NCBI RefSeq assembly: GCF_003335505.1
Contig: NZ_QPEX01000010.1
Span: 682,001-746,000, forward strand
Reading direction: 5' to 3'
DNA: 64,000 nucleotides
DNA from: Bremerella cremea
Lineage (GTDB): Bacteria > Planctomycetota > Planctomycetia > Pirellulales > Pirellulaceae
The notes under the pieces are model-generated. The model did no database searches and was not told where the DNA came from. It worked only from the letters and a program-made list of their open reading frames with translations. Positions within the stretch are counted from its first letter, which is position 1, and the number at the start of each line of letters is the position of its first letter. Both the position numbers and the translations under genes were made by a program. Below, piece after piece: positions 16,717 through 27,147 of the stretch.

Positions 16717-19287
16717 TTAGGGGCGAATCTCAACCAGGTGAGACTGGGGCATCGAGTGAACCAAATATCTTTGCGTCACAATATCCGAAAGTTTCGGCAG
16801 CAGCGACTCAATCTCTTGCAGCAGTAAGTGTAGCGACTCTCCGGCGACAAGGGCATCGGGCGCACGAACGCGGGTCACATCAAACATGCGAACCTCGTGC
16901 AACATCGACATCGCCAGACGCTGCTCGACCGTGTAGCCGGCATGCTTGCCAACGCTGGGCAAGCCGTTGACGTGATCGAGCAGTTGAGCTAACTGGCGGG
17001 CAATCGACCGGGGATTCGTTTCGTCGGTCACCAGCAAGTCGAGTACAGCACCCAAGTGCATTTCTTCCAGGTAACGCGAGCGGTACGTGATTAAACTATC
17101 CGAAATCTCCAGCAGTGCCTCCAGGATCGAGGATAAATCTCCTGCAGGAAGCACTAAGCAGTTTCGCATCAATCGCGAACTTTGCGTGGCCCGCTCCATC
17201 CGGCGGCCCATATCCAGGAAATGATAAACTTGAGTTCGCGTAATGCTTTCCGAGATGATCCCGCTAAACGCGGCTAAGTCGAGAACCAAGTCATCTAACA
17301 AAGCCAAACAGTCGGAAAGGTCCCAATAGCCTGCCTTGGGAGGCTGAAAGCCTTGATCGACACGATGTAGAACTCGCCAGCTATCAGAGGAAACACGATC
17401 ACGACTACGGGACGTCAACCGGAAGATCTGTGTCACGATCGAACGTAAACTCATCGAGTTTTGTTCGTCGAAGATGTTGGCTGCCAGGTTTCGCTCGATC
17501 GGCGGCAGCTGCTTACGAATTTCGGTCACGCCGTAACCCGTTTCGATCATGCCCATCTCGGCCATCGTCCGCAACAGGATGATCACCTCGGGCATTTCGT
17601 CGATTTGTTCTTCACTGGTCAGCCGCGAGATGGTGGTTCTCAGAACCCGAGCCGTTACGTCGGCCCGTTCTAAGTTGCGTCCTAGCCAGAACAAGTTCTC
17701 CGCGATACGGCTAGGCAGTTCGCCACCGGTTCGTTTCAGTTCGACGCCATGTTCCGGTTGCTTGAGCAGGGTAACCCGGGCAATCGGAGCGGACGAAAGC
17801 ACCCAGGCGTCTTTGCTCCGTTCTCCAACTTGTAGCGAAGCTTCCAACGGTTGCAGTTCGCCGGTCAGCCGAACGAGCCCGCCAGGCATGATCTCAAATT
17901 CGCTCTGCCCCATCACACCGAACGCTCGCATGGCAATATGAGCTGGCCGTAGCGTCTTACGTTCGTAGACCGGGCTGGTCGAGCGAGCGACTTGCTCTTG
18001 AGCAACAAACATGGCCGGGTCGGCCTGGATCATGCGAACCAGCTTATCCTTCTGCTCTTCGCTAGTCACCCGGTACACGGGTGTTCGCGTACCACGACGG
18101 CGATAAGCGGGCTTGATCACCAGGTTATCGATGTTATCGAGTACATAGCCTAACGCATCGGAATCGCCGCAGCGCCAAGTCGCCACGCCCGGCAACAGCA
18201 ACGGTTCGCCTAACAAATGCTGGCACAACTGGGGCATGAAGGTCATGAAGATCGGTGATTCGACAATGCCGGAGCCTAGCGGATTGAGCACCACCACATT
18301 TTTCATGCGGCAAACTTGCAGCAGTTCAGCAATTCCCCCTGTGCATTGGCCGATTTCGAGCGGGTCGCATTGATCGCTATTCGGGCGACGAAGGATCACG
18401 TCGACCGGCAAAAGCCCGCCGAGCGTCTTCAGCATCACGCGGTTCCCACGAACGGCAAGATCTCCAGGCTCGACCAACGTGTAGCCCAAATAGCGGGCCA
18501 GGTAGGCATCCTCGAAGTAGTTAGAACTTTCCGAGCCGTTGCTAAGAATCACGACGCGTGGATTGGTAACCCGCGAACAAGATCGCAGCACAGCTTCCTT
18601 GACCATCATGAAATAGCCAGCCAATCGCTGAACATTCTCGCGATGGAACAAGCTAGGAGTCATTCGGGATTGAATGATCCGGTTTTCGAGTGCGAAACCG
18701 CTTCCGGAAGGAGATTCGCTACGGTCCCCTTGCACCCACCAGCTTCCATCCGGCGAACGAGAGAGGTCTGCCGCATAGAAGTAAAGATAGTTGCCGCTAG
18801 GAGGATTTTGCCCGTGAAAACAGCGATAGTACCCAGGGTGCCGAAACAGCACCTCCGCTGGCAGCACACCGCTACGCACGAGCTCTTGCGGGCCGTATAG
18901 ATCCTGCAAGACCATCTGCAGCAAGCGGCCCCGTTGCTTTAATCCCTGAACGATATGCCCCCACTCGGCCGCCGGAAACAGGACCGGTAGCGGATCAAGC
19001 TCCCAGGGGCGGGCTCGGCGATCTTGCTCGGGGCTGCTATTGCCAGCCCCGACATAGGCCATGCCGGTTCGGTCGAGCACCTTCTGCATCTGGTTCCAGC
19101 GACGCTGAAACTCGACCGCCCCAATTTCCCGCATCCCATTTACGTAACTTTGCCAATGAGGACGCACTTGCGTACCGTCATGAAACTCGTCGTACACATC
19201 GCCTAGCGGCTTGTACGACGCGAATAAGTCGGACGTAGCATCGTTTTGTGCAGGAATTCTGGTCACCAAGTCCTCGGATCTAACCAA
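16717..19287 (-). CDS. Fused circularly permuted ATP-grasp and alpha-E protein
   Basis: An 856-residue protein joining the two functions that are separate genes in the opposite arm. Residues 1 to about 510 form the ATP-grasp part (PVLFPAAEWGHIVQGLKQR, RSESPSGSGFALENR, VDVILRRPNSDQCDP, MPGGLVRLTG). Residues from about 523 form the alpha-E part, starting LPSRIAENLFWLGRNLERAD and ending with VTDETNPRSIARQLAQL. The ATP-binding lysine is kept (IKPAYRRRG, Lys392), but the ESGGYG loop of the separate paralogue is replaced by RRRGTRTP, so nucleotide handling may differ. It sits 33 bases after the large transglutaminase-DUF2126 gene and 20 bases before the second transglutaminase gene. Confidence 0.92.
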   Translation of the reverse strand: MVRSEDLVTRIPAQNDATSDLFASYKPLGDVYDEFHDGTQVRPHWQSYVNGMREIGAVEFQRRWNQMQKVLDRTGMAYVGAGNSSPEQDRRARPWELDPLPVLFPAAEWGHIVQGLKQRGRLLQMVLQDLYGPQELVRSGVLPAEVLFRHPGYYRCFHGQNPPSGNYLYFYAADLSRSPDGSWWVQGDRSESPSGSGFALENRIIQSRMTPSLFHRENVQRLAGYFMMVKEAVLRSCSRVTNPRVVILSNGSESSNYFEDAYLARYLGYTLVEPGDLAVRGNRVMLKTLGGLLPVDVILRRPNSDQCDPLEIGQCTGGIAELLQVCRMKNVVVLNPLGSGIVESPIFMTFMPQLCQHLLGEPLLLPGVATWRCGDSDALGYVLDNIDNLVIKPAYRRRGTRTPVYRVTSEEQKDKLVRMIQADPAMFVAQEQVARSTSPVYERKTLRPAHIAMRAFGVMGQSEFEIMPGGLVRLTGELQPLEASLQVGERSKDAWVLSSAPIARVTLLKQPEHGVELKRTGGELPSRIAENLFWLGRNLERADVTARVLRTTISRLTSEEQIDEMPEVIILLRTMAEMGMIETGYGVTEIRKQLPPIERNLAANIFDEQNSMSLRSIVTQIFRLTSRSRDRVSSDSWRVLHRVDQGFQPPKAGYWDLSDCLALLDDLVLDLAAFSGIISESITRTQVYHFLDMGRRMERATQSSRLMRNCLVLPAGDLSSILEALLEISDSLITYRSRYLEEMHLGAVLDLLVTDETNPRSIARQLAQLLDHVNGLPSVGKHAGYTVEQRLAMSMLHEVRMFDVTRVRAPDALVAGESLHLLLQEIESLLPKLSDIVTQRYLVHSMPQSHLVEIRP

Positions 19288-19320
19288 TCGTGAGGGGCCG
19301 CGCTGCCGGACGCATGGGGA

Positions 19321-22300
19321 TTACAGATGCTTGGTTTTACCCCTTCTCATATCAAGCGTGAAGGGGAATTCACTCGAGGACTCTTCCGGAGGCAGCGGCA
19401 CGTAGCCGGGCGTATGCCCCATTCTTTCAAAACGGGTACCGCGGCGCGACTCTGCCTCGAAAGCGTTCACGGGGAACACTTCTGGATTATTTCCGCCAGG
19501 GTGCCCAACGTGGTAGCGGCATCCCGCCAAATTTCGCTCAAACCAGGCATCATATAGGTCGAATGTTAACGGTTCGTCTACCGGTATCGTTGGGTGTAGG
19601 CAGCTTGGGGGCTGCCAAGCGCGATAGCGTACGCCAGCGACGAATTCCTGCTCGGTCCCAGTGGGGTGCAGCGGAATGCGGCGTCCGTTACACGTCATAA
19701 AGTGCCGACCAGGGATGGCTCCCTTGATCTTAACCTGCAATCGCTCTAACGACGAGTCAACGTACCGAGCGGTAAAGCCCTGGCCAGACTCTTCGCCCAG
19801 CACATACCACGGCTCGATCGCTTTGCGCAGCTCGACCTGAACGCCACGGTGAGAAAACTCCCCGATTTTGGGGAATTTAAACTCGAAGTGAGGCAGGAAC
19901 CAGTACGGTTCCACGCGGAAACCGGCTTCCTGAGTTTCTTCAATAACATCTTCAAAATCTTGATAATTGAAGTGTGGCAGCATAAAGCGGTCGTGCAGGC
20001 TCGTGTCCCAGTCGACCAAAGGGGCCTTATAGGGGGTCTCGGCGAAGCGAGCCATCAAAGCCCTCAGCAAAAGCTGCTGCGTGAGGCTCATCCGAGCATG
20101 GGGTGGCATCTCGAAGGCGCGGAACTCAAGCAGCCCTCTACGTCCTGAGGAGCTATCAGGCGAGAACAACTTGTCGATACAGAATTCGGCCCGGTGGGTG
20201 TTACCGGTGATATCGACCAACAAGTTGCGGAACACGCGGTCGACCAGCCAAGGCGAGAAATGCCCCTTGTCGGGGATTTGCTCGAAGGCAATCTTCAATT
20301 CGTAAATCGCATCCCGACGTCCTTCGTCGACACGCGGGGCCTGGCTTGTGGGGCCGATAAAATTGCCACTAAACAAGTAGGACAACGAAGGATGATTGTG
20401 CCAGTAGCCAATCAAACTACGCAGAATGTCAGGTCGTTTCAGGAAAGGGCTTTCCGCTGGAGTCGGGCCACCCAAGACCACATGGTTACCACCGCCGGTG
20501 CCGGTATGCGTGCCGTCGCGATTGAACTTTTCCGTTCCCAGGCGGGTGTGGTGAGCGTCTTCGTACACGCCGGTCGTGATATCGACCAATTCCTGCCAGG
20601 TATTGGCGGGATGAATATTGACTTCAATCACGCCAGGGTCCGGGGTGACGCTCAGGTGCTGAATCCGATCGTCGTGCGGCGGCAAGTAACCTTCGATGAT
20701 CACGGGCGTATTCAACGAGGCGGCCGTTGCTTCGACGGCGGTAAGCAGTTCGAGATACCCTTCAATTCGATCGACCGGCGGCATGAAAACATGCAGGCAA
20801 CCGTTGCGAGGCTCGATGCACATCGCCGTGCGAATCACGGGATTGAGCGGACTAACGCCGCCGCTACTACCATTCCATTCGCCTGCCGAAAAGAACTGAT
20901 CCGATTCCAAACTCTGACCGCTGATCCCTTGTGGGCGAGAGGCCGTTCGATAGTCGTCGCCCCCACTAGTCTTCACCGACCACGGTTTGCCAGAATCGCC
21001 TCCGACCATCGCCGGTGAACGGCGGGCCATGAATTCTTCGTACGAAGGCAACGGCGCCGCTTCGGCCATCGGATCGAGCGGGAACAAAGCTGCGGCCTGA
21101 CCTTCGCTTTCATACATCAACGATTTCAGCGGCAGCCGGAGCCCCATTGGCGAGTCGCCAGGAATAAGGAACAGTTCATCGCTGCGGACAACCCACTCGC
21201 CACTTTCCCAGCAAGGTTGTGGTGTCCACCACAAGTAACGGATGGGCAAGACACAACCAACCGGCGAAGTAAGCCCTTGCTCGAACACCTTCGCGATCCG
21301 CGAGCGTTCTTCTTCGTCTTCTAGTTTCGAGTTATGAACATCGACATTGGCTGGCAAGCGACGTTCCATCCACGTGTAGTAGAACGCGTCTTCGTAGCCG
21401 TAGCTAACGTGGGCAGGCTCAACACCGAGTTGTTCGGCCAGGCGTCGCGAGAACTGCATCGCCATGTCGGCATCGTGACCGTAGTCGACACCATCGTCGG
21501 CAAGCAGCGCCGGATCTTGCCAAATCCGTTCGCCATCTTGTCGCCAGTAGCAGCGGAAAGCCCAGCGTGGCAGCGATTCGCCAGGGTACCATTTGCCTTG
21601 GCCGTAATGCAGGAAGCCCCCTTCCCCGAAGCGTTTATATAGCCGCTTCATCAGCTTGTCGGCCAAAATGCGTTTGGTTGGGCCGACGGCGGCCGTGTTC
21701 CATTCATCGCCTTCCATGTCGTCGATCGAGACAAACGTGGGCTCTCCTCCCATTGTCATCTTGATGCCAACTTTGGCCAGATGCTCGTCGACCTCGTGCC
21801 CTAGCGACTGAATGTTGTTCCACTCTTCGTCGGTGTACGGCTTCGTGACGCGCGGGTCTTCGTGGAAGCGGGTGATGTTCATATCGAAGTCAAACGTGAC
21901 TTCGCACTTTTCCAATGCGCCAGAAATAGGAGCCGCAGTCATCGGAGAGGGCGTACAGGCCAAGGGAATGTGCCCTTCTCCGGCCATCAAACCAGAAGTT
22001 GGGTCGAGCCCCACCCAGCCTGCCCCAGGCAGGAAGACTTCCGCCCAAGCATGCAGATCGGTGAAATCTTGCTCCGGCCCCGAAGGACCGTCGAGCGACT
22101 TGATATCTGGCGTTAATTGACAGATGTAGCCGGAAGCAAACCGAGCCGCCAAGCCGAAGTGACGCAGCATCTGCACCAACAACCAAGCCGAATCGCGGCA
22201 CGAACCAAGCCGCCGATTAAGCGTCTCTTCCGGGGTTTGGACGCCCGGTTCAAGACGAACGGTGTAGTTGACGTCTTGCTGCAATCGCCGGTTGATATCG

Positions 22301-22737
22301 ACCAGGAAGTCGACGATGCGGCGTGGCGTAAGGTCGACGCCTTTCAAGTATTCGGTCAACAGCGGCCCTTGAGGCTCCATTTCCAAAAAGGGCGCCAAGT
22401 CGGCCTTTAACGGCTCGCTGTATTGAAACGGGAAGTTCTCAGCCGATGGCTCGAGGAAGAAGTCGAACGGGTTGATCACCGTCATTTCCGCTACCAGATC
22501 GACTTCAACCGTGAAGTGATCGACCTTCTCCGGAAAGACAACTCGGGCGGCGAAGTTGCCATGAGGATCTTGCTGCCAGTTCAGAAAGTGTGGCTTGGGA
22601 CTAATTCGCAGCGAATAACTGTGAATCGGAGTTCGGCAATGGGGTGCCGGTCGCAAACGAATCGTTTGTGCCCCAAGTGCGATCTTGCGATCGTAGTGAT
22701 ACGTGGTGGAATGATGCAAAGCCGTCAGGATCGCCAT
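19321..22737 (-). CDS. Transglutaminase fused to DUF2126 (COG4196 type)
   Basis: An 1138-residue protein. Residues 1-80 are the transglutaminase N-terminal domain, and about 150-265 the core with Cys180 (RRLGSCRDSAWLL), His229 (DLHAWAEVF) and Asp245 (VGLDPTSG). From about residue 295 to the end runs DUF2126, with marks such as TMGGEPTFVSIDD, GFLHYGQGKWYPGE, NRDGTHTGTGGGNHVVLGG and LLEFRAFEMPPHARM. DUF2126 has been proposed to be a COOH-NH2 ligase related to glutamine synthetase; the Gly/His-rich HTGTGGGNH segment would suit a nucleotide or metal site. First gene of the leftward operon, with a sigma-54-like promoter about 145 bases upstream. Its substrate is unknown. Confidence 0.93.
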   Translation of the reverse strand: MAILTALHHSTTYHYDRKIALGAQTIRLRPAPHCRTPIHSYSLRISPKPHFLNWQQDPHGNFAARVVFPEKVDHFTVEVDLVAEMTVINPFDFFLEPSAENFPFQYSEPLKADLAPFLEMEPQGPLLTEYLKGVDLTPRRIVDFLVDINRRLQQDVNYTVRLEPGVQTPEETLNRRLGSCRDSAWLLVQMLRHFGLAARFASGYICQLTPDIKSLDGPSGPEQDFTDLHAWAEVFLPGAGWVGLDPTSGLMAGEGHIPLACTPSPMTAAPISGALEKCEVTFDFDMNITRFHEDPRVTKPYTDEEWNNIQSLGHEVDEHLAKVGIKMTMGGEPTFVSIDDMEGDEWNTAAVGPTKRILADKLMKRLYKRFGEGGFLHYGQGKWYPGESLPRWAFRCYWRQDGERIWQDPALLADDGVDYGHDADMAMQFSRRLAEQLGVEPAHVSYGYEDAFYYTWMERRLPANVDVHNSKLEDEEERSRIAKVFEQGLTSPVGCVLPIRYLWWTPQPCWESGEWVVRSDELFLIPGDSPMGLRLPLKSLMYESEGQAAALFPLDPMAEAAPLPSYEEFMARRSPAMVGGDSGKPWSVKTSGGDDYRTASRPQGISGQSLESDQFFSAGEWNGSSGGVSPLNPVIRTAMCIEPRNGCLHVFMPPVDRIEGYLELLTAVEATAASLNTPVIIEGYLPPHDDRIQHLSVTPDPGVIEVNIHPANTWQELVDITTGVYEDAHHTRLGTEKFNRDGTHTGTGGGNHVVLGGPTPAESPFLKRPDILRSLIGYWHNHPSLSYLFSGNFIGPTSQAPRVDEGRRDAIYELKIAFEQIPDKGHFSPWLVDRVFRNLLVDITGNTHRAEFCIDKLFSPDSSSGRRGLLEFRAFEMPPHARMSLTQQLLLRALMARFAETPYKAPLVDWDTSLHDRFMLPHFNYQDFEDVIEETQEAGFRVEPYWFLPHFEFKFPKIGEFSHRGVQVELRKAIEPWYVLGEESGQGFTARYVDSSLERLQVKIKGAIPGRHFMTCNGRRIPLHPTGTEQEFVAGVRYRAWQPPSCLHPTIPVDEPLTFDLYDAWFERNLAGCRYHVGHPGGNNPEVFPVNAFEAESRRGTRFERMGHTPGYVPLPPEESSSEFPFTLDMRRGKTKHL

Positions 22738-22880
22738 GGAAGCCTCTAAAGATGTCGAATCGCGGGAGAGAAAGCCGGGGTGCGTCGGGCCTACCGAACT
22801 CTCGCCTATAATGGGGGTCTATATTTAGCGCGTTAGTGCCGGCAAATTGGCCACAATTGGCACGATCCACCCAACCAGGA

Positions 22881-22897
22881 TGCAAATCATGCGCCAA
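22881..22897 (-). promoter_or_regulatory. Candidate sigma-54 promoter for the transglutaminase/ATP-grasp operon
   Basis: Read on the minus strand the sequence is TTGGCGCATGATTTGCA. It keeps the -24 TTGG and -12 TTGCA blocks of the sigma-54 consensus, with GG and GC separated by exactly 10 bases; the CACG after TTGG is CGCA. It points toward the gene starting at 22737, about 145 bases away. The match is weaker than the one at 13108 but has the same geometry. Confidence 0.5.
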
Positions 22898-23006
22898 TCG
22901 CCCAGCGATGCCAGAAACCTAACACTTAGATCGTGTCGTGCTGGAAAGTGCTAAAAATTTGGGCACTCATGGCCTGAAATGGGGCCAATGAAAGATTAAT
23001 CGGATC

Positions 23007-24989
23007 TTAGATCCTTTCCAGCCACAATAGTCCGTACGGCTGCATAATCAGATCATCATGCGTCGCAATCTCGGTCTCGGTGATCAGGTCTTGGAAGAAA
23101 CGTCCCAAGCCTCCGGTACGGATATTGTTGGCAGGCACGCGCTGCTCTTCTTCGGTGAAGTTCGCCAAAATCAAAGTACGATTCCCCTCGAAATGGCGTA
23201 CAAAACCAAGCACATGCGGATTATCGATCGGAACCAAGTCCATTTGCTGCCCCGAAAGGGAGGGCAGTTTCTGCCGTAAAGAGATAAGCCGTTGGATCGA
23301 CTTAAAAATCTTCCCGCGGATAGAACCGTTCTGCTCGTCGACGTTTTGTTTGAAGTTTTGGAGATATTCCCATTTCATCTTGGGACGATGAATCCAGCGG
23401 GTATCGCCTGCTTTGGCGGGATCTTTCACGAAATCATAATCGTTGAGCATCCCCCACTCCTCGCCGAGGTACAGCAAAGGAATGCCGCCGATACTGAGCG
23501 TAATGCCATACAGCAAGCACATCCGGCGGACCGACATCTCGATGAGTTTCGGATCTTGAAATTCGATCGCCTGTTCCAACCCAGCCAACGAGGCCAACGT
23601 GCCTGAAATCCGCATATCGCCGGTGGCAGGGTTGTGCTGAAAGGGAACCCCACGGGCAAACGAACCAGGGAATTGTCCTGTGTAAAAGTGGTTCAAGAAT
23701 TGTCGATGGTCGTATCCCTGAATCCCGAGTTGAGCGGCGTCTTCGTCGTCGAAAGTCCAGCCGATATCGTCGTGGCAACGCAAGTAATTCACCCACGCCG
23801 TCCCGCTAGGTAGCCGGTGACGATGACTCAGCGATTTCTTCAGCAGCCGCGTATTTCGCGTGGCCAAAGATTCCCACAATAGGGCCATTAAGGTCGGATT
23901 GTACGAGATCTGACACTCGTGTGGGTCGATGTACTTGACCACTTCATCGGGATGCACGATCGCTTCCGATTTGAACACCAACCCGGGCGCCGCAATACCG
24001 GCCAAGCAGTTGAACGCTTGAATCAGTATGTGAGCCTCCGGCAGGTTTTCGCAGTTGGTCCCCATTCGCTTCCAAATGAACGCCACCGCATCTAGCCGCA
24101 AGATATCGACACCCGTGTTGGCGATAAAAAGCATCTCTTCCAACATCGCGCGGAAGACAGCCGGATTGTGGTAATTCAGATCCCATTGGAAGCTATTGAA
24201 TGTGGTCCAGACCCACTTCTGCATTCCGTCGTGCCAGGTAAAGTTACCTCGGCGTACGGTCGGGAAGATCTCGCGCAAGGTCCGTTCGTACTGATCAGGC
24301 ACCGTACGATCGGGGAAGCAATAATAAAACTGCTGATACTCGGCGTCTCCGGCCTGAGCATGCTGAGCCCAGTAGTGGTCGTCCGAGGTATGATTGAAGA
24401 CGAAATCAAGGACGAGCGAGATCCCAGCGGCCCGGAATTCGTCGGCCAATTCACGTAGATCGTCAATCGTCCCCAGGCGGGGATCGACGCTCCGATAATT
24501 ACTGATCGCGTAGCCCCCGTCGTTATCGCCAGGGCGAACGGCAAACAGCGGCATCAGGTGGACATAGGTTAGCCCTAAGTCCGTGAAGTACGGAATGCAC
24601 TCGCGCAGCTTCTTCAAATTCTCGGAGAAAAGATCGACATACAGCGCACCACCGACCATTCGTTCCGATTGAAACCAGGTAGGGTCGTTCAGACGATGGT
24701 CGTCTTGGGCGCGCAACTCGTCACTACGCTGTTGCCAGCCACGTGCCGCCGTGTAAAGGATTTCTTCCAGGTGATAGAAGAAATCGTAGCGACCGCTGTA
24801 CAACGTGTAGAGCAGGCGAAACAATCGGGGCCACTCGGCAATCAAGCGGTTCTGAAAGTCGCGTGCGAGACCAGACGAGCGATCTTCGTCCGACCAAATT
24901 GCATCTAACCGAGGCAAAACCCGCTTGAGCGTGATATCGGCCTCGACGTGCAATTGTTCGGGTTGTCCGTTTCTACTCGTGACGATCAT
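23007..24989 (-). CDS. Amylosucrase (GH13)
   Basis: A 660-residue GH13 enzyme close to Neisseria amylosucrase, which splits sucrose and adds its glucose to an alpha-1,4-glucan, releasing fructose. Catalytic residues can be placed at Asp300 ([16 protein letters not shown]), Glu342 ([13 protein letters not shown]) and His406-Asp407 ([17 protein letters not shown]). [14 protein letters not shown] and [16 protein letters not shown] are also amylosucrase signatures. There is no signal peptide, so it acts in the cytoplasm. Its ATG lies 17 bases inside the end of the sucrose-phosphate synthase gene, suggesting translational coupling. With the fructokinase at the head of the operon it would turn stored sucrose into glucan plus fructose-6-phosphate. 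Sucrose hydrolysis or isomer formation are less likely alternatives. Confidence 0.93.
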   Translation of the reverse strand: MIVTSRNGQPEQLHVEADITLKRVLPRLDAIWSDEDRSSGLARDFQNRLIAEWPRLFRLLYTLYSGRYDFFYHLEEILYTAARGWQQRSDELRAQDDHRLNDPTWFQSERMVGGALYVDLFSENLKKLRECIPYFTDLGLTYVHLMPLFAVRPGDNDGGYAISNYRSVDPRLGTIDDLRELADEFRAAGISLVLDFVFNHTSDDHYWAQHAQAGDAEYQQFYYCFPDRTVPDQYERTLREIFPTVRRGNFTWHDGMQKWVWTTFNSFQWDLNYHNPAVFRAMLEEMLFIANTGVDILRLDAVAFIWKRMGTNCENLPEAHILIQAFNCLAGIAAPGLVFKSEAIVHPDEVVKYIDPHECQISYNPTLMALLWESLATRNTRLLKKSLSHRHRLPSGTAWVNYLRCHDDIGWTFDDEDAAQLGIQGYDHRQFLNHFYTGQFPGSFARGVPFQHNPATGDMRISGTLASLAGLEQAIEFQDPKLIEMSVRRMCLLYGITLSIGGIPLLYLGEEWGMLNDYDFVKDPAKAGDTRWIHRPKMKWEYLQNFKQNVDEQNGSIRGKIFKSIQRLISLRQKLPSLSGQQMDLVPIDNPHVLGFVRHFEGNRTLILANFTEEEQRVPANNIRTGGLGRFFQDLITETEIATHDDLIMQPYGLLWLERI

Positions 24990-27105
24990 TGGGTATCGTG
25001 ATGTTATCTAAGAACTGGTAGTAATTGATTCCCTCCAGGATACCTCGCGCATGATGCCCTTCCGCGAAATAGATTCTTGGCCAATCACGTAGCTTTTCGA
25101 GCTCAGGGCTATAATTCCCTACAACCACTCCAAGCGTACGTCCCTTCAGCATTCCTTCGTCATTGCCGCTATCCCCCGCGACAAGCACTTTTTCAGGGGA
25201 AAAGCCCCATTTATAAAGCACGTGACGAACTGCCACCCCTGGGCCGCCTCGATTCGGAATGATGTCTAAATACATTCCCCGTGAAAAGACAACCCGCCCG
25301 CGAATTCCCGCCTCGCGGAGCATTTTCTTCACCTTCGAGATACTCGGAGCGACCGATGTATCTAGGTCGAAGCTGATTTTGAATTCGGACTGCTGACAAT
25401 CGTCTTGCACAAAGATACCATCGACGTTCTCGAATAATTTACGAATCTCGTCCGGTGTCCAATGCAAGCCGATTTGTTTTCGCCAGCTTCGATCGTTCGT
25501 CAGGCTTTCGCCATAGTACAACTCGGTACCGACCGCAGCGCAAATCAAATCGGGACGCGGCAGACGCATTTCCTCGATTAATTCCATCGCGCTATCAAGT
25601 CGTCTGCCGGTGGAAATACCAAAACCGATGTACTCGTGCTCTTTAATGGTTTCCAGCAATTCGCGTAAAGCGTCATCGTCGCCGGTTAGCGTGTTATCCA
25701 GGTCAGTGATGATCAGCCGATCGAAATTTGGCATGCGGCGAACCTTGGAATTCGCTGCCAAAACCGGCTTGGCCGAGTGGTCGACAATATCGTTAATATC
25801 GCGCCAATATCGCTTGGCGTGATTGCCCCACGAATAATATTTCTTCGCACCGGCGGCGCCTTTTTCCGACCAATCGTCCCATTGGCTGGGCTCAGTCAGC
25901 ATACGGAGCAACGCTTTCTCGATCGCCTCAGGGTCCAGCGGATCGACCAAGATACCGTTGTGGCAATTGGCAACGATATCACGCGGACCCCCATCGTTCG
26001 TAGCAACGATCGGTAAACCGGTTGCGGCTGCTTCCAACAGCGTGAGGCCAAATGGCTCGGTCAATGCAGGGTTCACGAACACGCCGCGGCGCTGTTTACA
26101 CCAACGGTAAATATCAGGGACATCGCTCGGCGCGTGCATCTTGGGATACGCGACCGAACCATAGAGGTCGTAGTCGTCGATCTTGCCGAGAATATGCTCG
26201 ACGATGCGCCGCTGCGAGGAAGCCAAGTCCTTCAGCTTTTCGCGCGTTCCCATCACCAGCACCAAGTTGGAAAGCTCGCGGAGACGTTCGCTCTCGCCGT
26301 AGACCTTCACGAGCATTTCCAGGTTTTTTCGCTCGTCAGGGCGCGCCATCGCAATCAATGGGGGCTTTTCCGGGTGCCGTAAGAAGCGTTCGATTGCTGG
26401 ACCAATCGTGTACTTCTCATCCTGAGATTGAGGAGCGGAAAAAGAATTCAGGTTAACGCCTGGCGGAATGACTTCCATCCGACCCGGCACGTAATTTTCG
26501 TAAATCTCGTACTGCTGTTCGACTTCTTGATTCGTACTGGCCACAACCATCGAAGCCGTTTCGAGGGCGACCTCTTCCGCTTCAATTCGCTGCGCAAGCT
26601 TGTAACGACGTTCGAGGTCTTCGAGCGATTTCCCCTTGTCGATCAACCGCTGCTGTTTAACGCGCCCCAGCGAGTGGCCGGTGAAGACAAACGGTATATG
26701 CAGCAAGCGGGCCAGTTGCGCGCCGGCAAGGCCGGCATCGGCATAGTGACCATGGATCAAATCAGGCAAGCCAGCCCGGCGATAATAGGCCAACGCCTGA
26801 TCGACGAAAAACTCGATATACGGCCAGAGCGATTCCTTGCGGATATAACGCTTGGGGCCGAAAGGAATGCGCACGATTTTCGCATTCTCGCAAATCGGCT
26901 CTTCTACGAGCCCATATTCGGGAGACACCCGATCATCAATAATTTGCCGGGTGAGAAGTTCAACCTCGGTCACGCCTGGCTGTTTTGCGAGTTCTTCGGC
27001 CAATTCAAGAACATATTTGACTTGGCCACCAGTATCGGCGTCCCGACCTAACTCGGGATCTTTCGCGCGGATTAAGCCATGTAAGCTGATCAGTGCGATC
27101 TTCAT
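24973..27105 (-). CDS. Bidomain sucrose-phosphate synthase with C-terminal phosphatase domain
   Basis: A 710-residue protein. Residues 1 to about 445 are a GT4 sucrose-phosphate synthase: [26 protein letters not shown] at its start (only the pattern is given), [18 protein letters not shown], and the EX7E pair Glu350 and Glu358 in [11 protein letters not shown]. From about 460 a HAD phosphatase domain follows with all four motifs: DLDNT (Asp468, Asp470), GISTGRR, the lysine of FKISFD and [10 protein letters not shown]. It should make sucrose-6-phosphate from UDP-glucose and fructose-6-phosphate and may remove the phosphate itself. The phosphatase half of many bacterial and plant enzymes is degenerate, but here it looks intact. 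It sits 42 bases after the fructokinase gene. Confidence 0.94.
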   Translation of the reverse strand: MKIALISLHGLIRAKDPELGRDADTGGQVKYVLELAEELAKQPGVTEVELLTRQIIDDRVSPEYGLVEEPICENAKIVRIPFGPKRYIRKESLWPYIEFFVDQALAYYRRAGLPDLIHGHYADAGLAGAQLARLLHIPFVFTGHSLGRVKQQRLIDKGKSLEDLERRYKLAQRIEAEEVALETASMVVASTNQEVEQQYEIYENYVPGRMEVIPPGVNLNSFSAPQSQDEKYTIGPAIERFLRHPEKPPLIAMARPDERKNLEMLVKVYGESERLRELSNLVLVMGTREKLKDLASSQRRIVEHILGKIDDYDLYGSVAYPKMHAPSDVPDIYRWCKQRRGVFVNPALTEPFGLTLLEAAATGLPIVATNDGGPRDIVANCHNGILVDPLDPEAIEKALLRMLTEPSQWDDWSEKGAAGAKKYYSWGNHAKRYWRDINDIVDHSAKPVLAANSKVRRMPNFDRLIITDLDNTLTGDDDALRELLETIKEHEYIGFGISTGRRLDSAMELIEEMRLPRPDLICAAVGTELYYGESLTNDRSWRKQIGLHWTPDEIRKLFENVDGIFVQDDCQQSEFKISFDLDTSVAPSISKVKKMLREAGIRGRVVFSRGMYLDIIPNRGGPGVAVRHVLYKWGFSPEKVLVAGDSGNDEGMLKGRTLGVVVGNYSPELEKLRDWPRIYFAEGHHARGILEGINYYQFLDNITIPNDRHE

Positions 27106-27147
27106 AGAGAATCAATTTTTAAGGTTGTTGGTTGTGGGATCTGAGTA

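Noticed and set aside
20194..21018. A 274-codon rightward frame opposite the transglutaminase-DUF2126 gene
   Set aside because: It is antisense to a strongly supported gene and has no recognisable domain.
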